Shown: one piece after another, positions 56,786-64,000 of the stretch | How positions within the stretch are numbered: position 1 is the first letter of the stretch | How the letters are laid out: the number at the start of each line of letters is the position of its first letter | NCBI GenBank assembly: GCA_003996215.1 | Contig: QJPP01001836.1 | Location: forward strand, 295,882-359,881 | DNA length: 64,000 nt | From: Jaltomata sinuosa | Lineage: Eukaryota > Streptophyta > Magnoliopsida > Solanales > Solanaceae | Direction: 5' to 3' | The notes under the pieces: generated by a model | What the model was told of the DNA's origin: nothing | Databases searched by the model: none | What the model saw: the letters and a program-made list of their open reading frames with translations, nothing else | Program-made: the position numbers and the translations under genes

Positions 56786-57940
56786 ATGACTCCTTGTCAT
56801 GCCATGCCTTGTTGAGCCGCCTGAAATGTTGACCCTCTGATTTCTAGACCCCGAGCTCACAAATGCGGAGTTTGGGAATTCCATTCATATGCTAGCTTAG
56901 ACTATGGCCGCTCAGGCCAATTATCAGGCTACTATCCCCGACCACCCTCAAGGTGGAGTAGCGACTTGAGTTTGAGATTTAATATGCATGAACACACCTG
57001 AGTTCTTGGGTTCTAAAGTTTGTGAGGATTCGTAAAATTTCTTGGATGAGGTAAAAAGGATCTTTGGTGTAATACAGGTGGGTGGTGTTGATGGTATTGA
57101 GCTAGCTTCCTATCAACTCAAGAACGTGAATCATATTTTGTTCACTCGGTGAAAAGATTCTAGATCTAGGGATGTGGTTCCTATGACTTGGGAATACTTT
57201 GAGAGGGTTTTTCTTGACCGATTCTTCCCGAGGGAGTAGAGGTAAGCTAAGGTCAAAGAGTTCATGAATTTGAGGCAAGGTTCTATGTTAGTTCAAGAGT
57301 AGAGATTGAAGTTCACCTAGATTTATATGTATGCTCCTTCCATGGTGGCTGAACCGTGGGTTAAGATGAGCAAGTATGTTTACAGAGTGTCAGATTTGGT
57401 AAAAAGGAAGTATAGGTCTGTGATGTTTTGAGTGACATCGATATTTCTTTACTTATGACTCATACCCATCAGATTGAGGGAGACAAGTTAAGGGAGATGG
57501 CAAGGGAGAACAAGAGGGTTAGATCAGAGAGTTCACCTTTTATCCATCAGAGGTTCGGAGGTAGACATCACTTTTCGTTTTAGAAGAAATCATCAGAGCT
57601 TGTTCATTCTTTGGCTAGTGCTCCTACCCAGGCCCCCAGGCCTCATCATGATCAGACTGGTAGAGGATCTAATTCCTATTTGCATAGGAGTGTTGCAAAG
57701 GGGACCCCTAACCATTCTTGCAACAAGTGTGGTAGGAGTCATCTTGGTGAGTGTTTAGCTGGTTCAGGTGGATGCTTTGGGTGTGGTCAGATTGGACACA
57801 AGATTAAGGATTACACTTTAGCTAAGAAGGGACAGGGAGGTAGTGGGACTTAGTATGCTCCAGCAGCTCCAGGAGGTCGACCGACCTAGTAGGGATCTTC
57901 TTCTAGTTCTGGTGGTCAGTGCCAGAACCGCCTTTATGCC
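56786..57940 (+). pseudogene. gag: gag of chromovirus D
   Basis: The ATG at 56786 (MTPCHAMPC-stop) is followed by broken frames with LTNAEFGNSIHMLA, SYQLKNVNHILFTR, and SMVAEPWVKMSKYVYRVSDL. The well-kept end frame 57611-57853 carries the paired cysteine region CNKCGRSHLGEC and CFGCGQIGHKIKDY (57719-57814). The last Cys of the second knuckle is Tyr. Multiple stops. Confidence 0.85.
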
Positions 57941-58445
57941 ATGTCCTCTCGCCATGACTAGGACAGTTCACTAGACTTTGTTACTTGTATGTTAAAAGTC
58001 TTGTCTCTCGATGTGTATGCTTTATTGGATCCCGATGCCTCCTTATCTTTTGTGACCCCTTATGTGGTTAGCAATTTTGAGATTAGTCCTGATCAACTCG
58101 TAGAACCCTTTTATGTTTCTACTCCTATTGGTGAGTCAGTCCTAGCCAAAAGAATTTAATGAAATTGCCTTATCTCAGTCCTTCATAGATTCACTTCAGC
58201 GGATCTAGTAGAGTTTGAGTTGACTGATTTTGATGTTATTATAGGTATGGATTGGTTGTATGCATATTATGCCTCGGTTGATTGTTGTACTCGAGTTGTC
58301 AGTTTTAAATTCCTAAATGAACCTATCTTAGAGTGTTAAGGTAGTCCGCCATCTTCAAAGGGTCATTTCATATCTTATCTTAAGGCTAGATAGATAATTT
58401 CTAAAGGTTATGTTTATCATATAGTTCAGGTTATGGACACAGAGT
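57941..58445 (+). pseudogene. pol: protease of chromovirus D, cut by F
   Basis: Reads MSSRHD-stop-DSSLDFVTCMLKV, then ALLDPDASLSFVTPYVV, and VEFELTDFDVIIGMDWLYAY. The active site is D-P-D, as in B. The flap-side ILGMDWL-type motif is kept. After VYHIVQVMDTEL it is interrupted by the F LTR. Confidence 0.85.
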
Positions 58446-61400
58446 TGTAATGACCCTTCCGGTTATTTCCACATATACGTTTTCCTTGAACCGTTAGAGC
58501 TTGTTGTAGCGGACCCAAGTCACTTAATGCTCATCAGGACCAGTATTTCAGTGTCGGGCCCATTTGTTTGGTCGCATTATAAGTTTTGAAGTCAAGCAAA
58601 TCGGCAAAAGTTATCGTAAGTTCTTTAATAAATTTTCTGAACTTTGGGTAAAATGTCTCGGAGTTTTTCTCTCAATATATAAAGAGTTAGAAGTCCCCCA
58701 AAATACCAAATCAAAGGTCTACGAGTCTAGTTTCCAACGCATAAAACCTCTCGTCCAACTGATCTCGGAGTAAACAGTTATGACTGTTTTACCGCGGACT
58801 GTCTGGCAGAAAACGGGTTGCGAACCGGGTCGGGTTAAACTCGATTTAAGCCTCAACTTCACGTTTTAAAACGCCATTTCAGTTCCGAAACAGTGAGAAA
58901 ACTTAAGGGAGAATTCCAAGAGAGTTCTTGAGTATCAAAATCGTGCGTTGGTGAATTGCGAGTCTAGGTTTAAGAATTTTATTAACATCGCGTGTATTTG
59001 AAAATATTTTATTTAAAAGTTGAACTTGGTAAAAATTATATTATTATTACCTTTTCAAAATATTTTAAAGGTTTATGAAAGATATTTTTGTTGCGATATA
59101 ATTGTATATTTATTTATTTTATAAGGTTTTTATACATTGTAATATTTTAACAGAGATAGTAAATTTAGTTATGTTGAAATTATTATTATAACATAGTAGG
59201 TTTTATTTGAAATAATTTTCTATGAATTATGGTATATTTAAAAAGTTATATTTATTATACCACGAATTTATGCAATACCCGAGTATGTATATACCGGAAC
59301 AAAAATATCCTTGGGTGTGTCAACCCCACACCCACGTGGAAGTGAAGGGAGTTGACAACAACCTGTAAGGATGGTGGTGGGCTTTTCATATTAGGATTAG
59401 TGGCTTACATTAATTAATTAATTAAATAATAATATTAGTATTTATCCTTAACTTATCTTAGGTATTATTGTGATATATGGGCAGCAGAAGTTGCAAATTA
59501 GGATATATGTTCATACCGTGGAGAGTATTTGGTGGAAAGAAACTACGTTGACACCTCGTTCGATCACCGAAAGAAAATCAATTTTCTACGTCAAGTTATT
59601 CAAGCCCGAGTTCAAGTTTGATTTCGTTTCGGAGCTTCTTTTCGGAAAGGTTCGAGCTTGTCATCGGACGACAGGTAGGTTACGGTTTATTTTCCCTAGA
59701 CTCCGCATATATAGAATAAAATTGTATTAATGGGCATCCTTGGGTTGGTTTATTAGGTTGGCACCACAGACCTCGACCGCTTTACTCATGTCCGCCTACT
59801 TTTGTTCCTCCGTTGCTTGTAGTATTTGCCGATATATTTTATTTACCCTTGTGGTTCTGTGAGGCCTTGTTGACTCTGGAACATAGAAGGTGGGATTTTG
59901 GGAATGTCCGCGAGTCCCGGGCATAGAATTATCCTTCTAGGCTGGTTATGCTTGCTGAGTAGCTGTGGGCCTGTGCAGGGTCGATAGGTTGATTGTGAGC
60001 TGCTGGGTAGCTATTGTGTGTGATCATACCATTTCCATGCATATAAAGAGGTTTTATCCATATTTTACTATGATTTTGGCTTCGGGCCTACTGGCACTAT
60101 TTTCTAAACCTTGCATGGCCCCGGGGGCCTGTTTTTGATGGAAATGATTTGGAAATGGTTGATTTAACTTGTGAATATTCCTGGATAAAAGGAAGTAAAA
60201 TTATGTTTTAAATCACCAGTTTTACGATTCACGCTAGACTCGGCAGGGCCGGGGTGCTAGTTGAGTTTTCTTGCTACTTGAGATGATTTTAGCCTCGGTC
60301 GGACCGAGCACCTAAGATGACTTTTTACTGTTTAGACCCGGTTATGCCTGGGCACCCTTGGAGGGGTTTTTGAGACATTTTCCTACTACTTTAGTCCTGG
60401 ACAGGGTCTGGGCATTGCATATTCGAGACTGGGTCTCTATCTTGATACCGGACTTGCTTCCGGATGACATGTTTGATACTGAGTTTTAGTATGGGGTCTG
60501 GGACCTCTATGGACCTTGCTATCCGGGCCAGGGGCTACGGGCTGCGTCCACCGGAGGAGGGGTATATGGTGGAGTAGAGGTATATAGGCAGTGTCCTTCC
60601 ATGGAACCTACCTGCTAGGCAGGATCGTCACCGGAGGAGGTACATACATAGATACCATTTCACTTGAGATCTTCATGCATCATATCATTCATTGTTTGAG
60701 GCTCCACCCTTGTTTGTTGTTTGTTGATTGTACGCTCTGGTAGTATGGGATGCCGGAGGGTTTGTTTTCACTTGTTTGTGTTCCTCGGTTGTATGGGCGG
60801 CCGGGGGACTGTAGGTAGAATTTTGCTATTTACTTACAGAATTGTTCCCTGTTACGGTTAAGTATGAAATTGGTTAGTGCTAGACTGTTAGTTTCTGGAT
60901 TTGAGATTGATATGATTAGTTGAGTTTGATTCATGTCTCTGAGCATGTCTATCATTACTCTTTCTCTCTTCTTCTTACACTTGAGGTTACCGGTATACCG
61001 TCCATTTCGTAAACTTATTTTGTATACATTGTTGTTGCAAGGACCCCAGGTGCGTTGTTTCTTACTTTCACCTGTGCCTATGGTGTGTATATTCTGCTTA
61101 CTAGCCTCACATGTGGTTCTGTTGATTTCCCTCTGGGCTAGTTCCTGTGTACCTTTCGTTGATTTCTGTGACTGCTTGCTTCTATTCTGTCTGTTACTAC
61201 GCTTTTATCTTATATGTGCCAAGTCGGCCTATGATACCTACTGGGTACCTTATGCTTCGCATTTGGTGCTCACCCCTACCCCCCTGCATCTTTGGGTGCA
61301 GATCCTAGCGTGGGCCATCGCTGTTAGATCGCTGTGATTCGTGCTTGGAGATCTGTTGGGGACTACTTCAGACTGAGGGTGAGCTCTTGGCGATCGGAGC

Positions 61401-61698
61401 TTAGCTTTAGTTTATCTTTGCTTTATGTACTCTATTACCACTCAGAGACATCTGTATATATTGTTTTGGATCGTTGCACTCCATGTATGTAGTTTTGGCT
61501 CTATACTATGATACCAGGTCTTGGGGTTTGGTTTAGTTTCCGCATATGTATATATTTATAGTCCTTTTATCTGTTCTCTTCGTCTTGTTCTCTTATTTGT
61601 TAGATAGTAGCCCATTACTAATTATTCTGGGCTACGGGAATTGGTTCACCTACCGGGGGTTGTAGATGCCATCATGACCGAGAAATTAGGTCATGACA
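58446..61698 (+). repeat. 5' LTR of element F (3.25 kb)
   Basis: Runs TGTAATGACCC ... GTCATGACA. The first 130 bp and everything from about 59640 (GGTTCGAGCTTG..CATCGG, GACAGGTAGG) align with E. The 1 kb between does not resemble E or G. Shared box at 61222-61241, hairpin CTGCATC..GGTGCAG at 61284-61301. The 134-residue frame 60933-61337 lies wholly in the LTR and is not conserved in E, so I do not call it a gene. Confidence 0.85.
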
Positions 61699-61701
61699 AC
61701 T

Positions 61702-61713
61702 TGGTATCAGAGC
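61702..61713 (+). other. primer-binding site of element F
   Basis: TGGTATCAGAGC, 3 nt after the LTR; pairs with initiator tRNA-Met. The leader 61714-61911 matches that of E. Confidence 0.9.
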
Positions 61714-61911
61714 TTTAGGTTCACCGGTGTCATCGGTATAGGAGCCAATGTCTAGTAGAGTCCTGCGGATCGGGGCGGAGACGTACGTACTCAATCTTTG
61801 GGAGGCTACAGTGGAATTTTAGGAAATTCGACTCTTTCATTGCTTCTGTGTCGTGCGTATAACCCTTGAAGTTTCTGGATATCTCATTTATTCTACTTCA
61901 TTCTTCCGTAG

Positions 61912-63345
61912 ATGGTTCGTACGAGATCATCGGCTTCACGCGAAAATGAGCCTCCCACTCTAGCTAAGGGTAGAGGACGCCCTCGATTAGTGGAACCTGG
62001 TAGAGCTGCTAGGGTGGAGATAGAGCCCGAGCAACATGTGGATCAGGGGGCAGCCCGTGCACCACCAGCTCCAGTGCCCACTTCTGTGCCAGCTCCAGCT
62101 GCAGCTCAGTCTCCAGACATTAGGGGATTACTATTACAACTTTTGGATGTGATTGGAGAGCGGCCTTCTGAGGTAGCGCAGACATCCGCTCAGGGGGCAG
62201 CCCTGGGTGCACAGAGCTTAGGAGCGCAACCGGCTACTATGTCTCCACGTGCGACGGTCATTCCTGTTCCATCTGTTGCACAGCCTCTTGCTCCTCGCCC
62301 AGTTATGACAGAGATAGAGCAGAAGACGTTGGGTAGGTTTTTGAGGTTAGCACCTCCGAGGTTTGCTGGTACTTCTGGACAGGATACACATGACTTTATT
62401 ACTACCTGTGAGGAGATGTTGCATCATTTGGGTTTGTTGGAGACTCACGGGGTTGGTTATACTACCTATTAGTTGGAGGGCCCAGCGAAGTTATGGTGGA
62501 GGGCCCAGGTTGCTTGTAGACCACCATCGTAACCTCCTTTGACTTGGTCTGAGTTTTATGAGGCCTTTATGGCCAAGTTCCTACCCCGGAGTGATCGCGA
62601 GCATCGCAGGGAGCAGTTTACTCACCTTGTGCAGGGGTCTACGACTATCTCGGAGTATGAGACCCGTTTTCATCAGCTAGCACCGTTTGGAGCTATGATC
62701 ATTCCTACCGAGGTAGATAGGATTCGCAGATTTGTATGGGGTTTTAGGCCAGAGATCAGGCAGCTAGCTGAGATATTGATTGCCAGTGGTCGGTCATTCC
62801 AGGCTATTGTAGACTATGCCCGCACTGTGGAGGACTTACAACGACATGATCAGGGGTCCAGAGATAAGAGGCCTCGACATCAGGGTGTCTATAGTGGTTC
62901 CAACTATGGTGGTAGAGGTCCTGGCCAGTGGAGCCGGAGTTATCAGCCACAGTAGTACCAGGGTCAGTCCAGCCGACCGGTTCAGGCCTCCCTTCAGACT
63001 TTCGATAGTACCTAGTTCGAGCAGGGTCAGGGCAGCCATCAGGGCTATAGCGGCCAGTCTTCGAGGGGTATAATTTCTGGGGCATCAGGTCGTGGTGGTC
63101 ATTCGGGATTTGCGGGTTCATCTTGACTGAGTAGGCCGTCAGGGGCTTATTTTACTTATGGTGCGATGGGTCATTTTGCTAGAGATTGCCCTCAGCGGGG
63201 TACAGTTTAGTTGGCCGAGCCTTTACAAGCAGTTCAGCCTCTGACTAGAGGGAGTGGTCGTATGGGTAGAGGTGGTGCTCCACGCAGCAGAGCAGGTGGT
63301 AGGGATGGCGGTCGGGCAGGTGGAGGTCGTCGTCAGTTTTATGCG
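61912..63345 (+). pseudogene. gag: gag of element F
   Basis: The ATG at 61912 gives MVRTRSSASRENEPPTLAKG. The capsid region reads KTLGRFLRLAPPRFAGTSGQ, DFITTCEEMLHHLGLLETHG, AKLWWRAQVACR, WSEFYEAFMAKFLPRSDREH, GSTTISEYETRFHQLAPFGA, and IASGRSFQAIVDYARTVEDL. In-frame stops occur at 62470, 62529, 62953 and three further places, without frameshifts, so all are point mutations. The knuckle reads YFTYGAMGHFARDC: its first two Cys are both Tyr (TGT to TAT). The C-terminal tail is Gly/Arg-rich. Confidence 0.9.
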
Positions 63346-64000
63346 GTCCCTAGGAGACCAGAGGCAGAGGCCTCAGATGTTGTGATTACAGGTACGATTT
63401 CTGTGTGCCATCAATCTGCTATGGCTTTATTTGATCCTGGATCCACTTGTACATATGTATCTGCCTACTTTGTGCCTTGCTTGGGGTTGGCTAGTGAGCC
63501 ATTATCTGTTCATGTTTCTGTTTCGACCCCAGTAGGAGATTCTTTAGTAGTGGATCGGATTGTGAGATCCTGTATGTTATCTGTTGGTGATTCAGAGACT
63601 TGGGGTGATTTGATGATTCTTGATATGCTAGATTTTGATGTGATACTGGGCATGGACTGGTTATCCCCTCACCTTGTGGTTTTGGATTGTTATGCCAAGA
63701 CCATTACCATAGCTGTGCCCGGTGTATCCCCGGTTGTGTGGCAGGGTTCTGTTAGCCATGCACCATCTGGGATCATCTCTTGTCTTCGAGCTAGGAAGTT
63801 GATTTCCCGTGGGTGTTTAGCTTATCTAGTATATGTCCGAGATGTTAGTGCTGACCCTACTTCTCCTGAGTCTGTTCATGTGGTTAGAGACTTCCTCAAT
63901 GTGTTTCCTACCGACCTGCCAGGCCTTCCACCTGAGAGAGATATTGATTTCGCTATTGAGCTAGAGTCGGGCACTAGGCCCATTTCTATTTCGCCTTACC
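63346..64000 (+). CDS. pol: protease and RT lead-in of element F (runs off the window)
   Basis: An open frame through AVPRRPEAEASDVVITGTIS, ALFDPGSTCTYVSAYFVP (catalytic Asp at 63433-63435, D-P-G kept), LMILDMLDFDVILGMDWLSP, GIISCLRARKLISRGCLAYL, FLNVFPTDLPGLPPERDIDF, and ending in PISISPY, the start of RT. No stop or shift seen, so it is the best-preserved protease in the window, although the gag upstream is dead. The rest of pol must lie beyond 64000. Confidence 0.88.

Larger units (their letters stand above)
54636..58445 (+). mobile_element. chromovirus D (same type as B and C), 5' part
   Basis: Plus-strand relative of B and C: LTR, tRNA-Met primer site, gag, and protease up to 58445, where the long-LTR element F enters. 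Presumably the rest lies to the right of the window. Gag and protease match B and C segment by segment. Confidence 0.88.
58446..64000 (+). mobile_element. long-LTR gypsy element F, 5' part
   Basis: 5' LTR of 3253 bp, tRNA-Met primer site, gag, protease and the lead-in to RT, where the window ends. Same family and orientation as E, but better preserved in protein (about six stops in gag, none seen in protease). The left target 5-mer would be AGAGT (58441-58445). Confidence 0.87.

Noticed and set aside
60933..61337. 134-residue hydrophobic frame, could pass for a membrane protein
   Set aside because: Inside the F LTR, spans the shared non-coding box, and is not open in the homologous part of the E LTR. 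The hydrophobicity comes from T-rich sequence.
1..64000. Host genes, CRISPR arrays, bacterial operons, rRNA or satellite arrays
   Set aside because: Searched by eye in both strands; every long open frame falls inside an identified LTR element, and no array with regular spacers or satellite monomers was seen.

Overview
The window looks like repeat-rich heterochromatin of a flowering plant. From the style of the element families (very long LTRs of gag/pol chromoviruses, CRM-like and Athila-like elements, GACGGTCCGTCA-type LTR words) I infer Solanaceae, probably Solanum or a relative. That placement is from recognition, not from a search. I found no host gene, rRNA gene, functional tRNA gene or CRISPR array. 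Practically the whole window is Ty3/gypsy LTR-retrotransposon sequence, inserted element into element. Most coding regions are broken by stops and frameshifts, so coding entries are given as pseudogenes or remnants.

Left block (1-35903). The 5' end of a minus-strand element (gag 1-1079, primer site, LTR 1288-2414) abuts a plus-strand LTR end (2415-3209) and then the leader, primer site and LTR of another minus element (X, from 3210). X's LTR is split at 3850 by a plus-strand solo LTR (G, 3851-35092, duplication CTATG on both sides). G is itself opened by a minus-strand CRM-like element (5081-31554). That one is opened by a minus chromovirus B (7385-25829, duplication CAATA), and B by a second chromovirus C (12885-22079, duplication ATAAG/ATTAG). 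A further solo LTR (S, 31607-33564, duplication GATTC) sits in G.

Right block (35904-64000). The X LTR is entered at 35904 by plus-strand element E, which has a 3.5 kb LTR, gag and protease. E is cut at 41795 by Athila-like element A2. A2 is opened in its LTR by a young non-autonomous gag-protease element A1 (42693-49546; two 1306-bp LTRs, duplication ATATC). Its internal region is cut at 54636 by chromovirus D (same type as B and C). D is cut at 58446 by F, a second long-LTR element of the E family, which runs off the window at the start of reverse transcriptase.

How the parts relate. The chromoviruses B, C and D have a D-P-G/D-P-D protease site; B and C show RT, RNase H, integrase and a C-terminal chromodomain, the module that steers insertion to heterochromatin. 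The CRM-like element carries an integrase tail encoded inside its LTR. A1 and A2 lack polymerase and could only have moved with help from other elements. The most unusual feature is in A2. Where other elements carry an 18-nt primer-binding site, A2 carries an antisense copy of an entire tRNA-Asp including the post-transcriptional CCA (50153-50227), as if reverse transcriptase had copied the whole primer tRNA.
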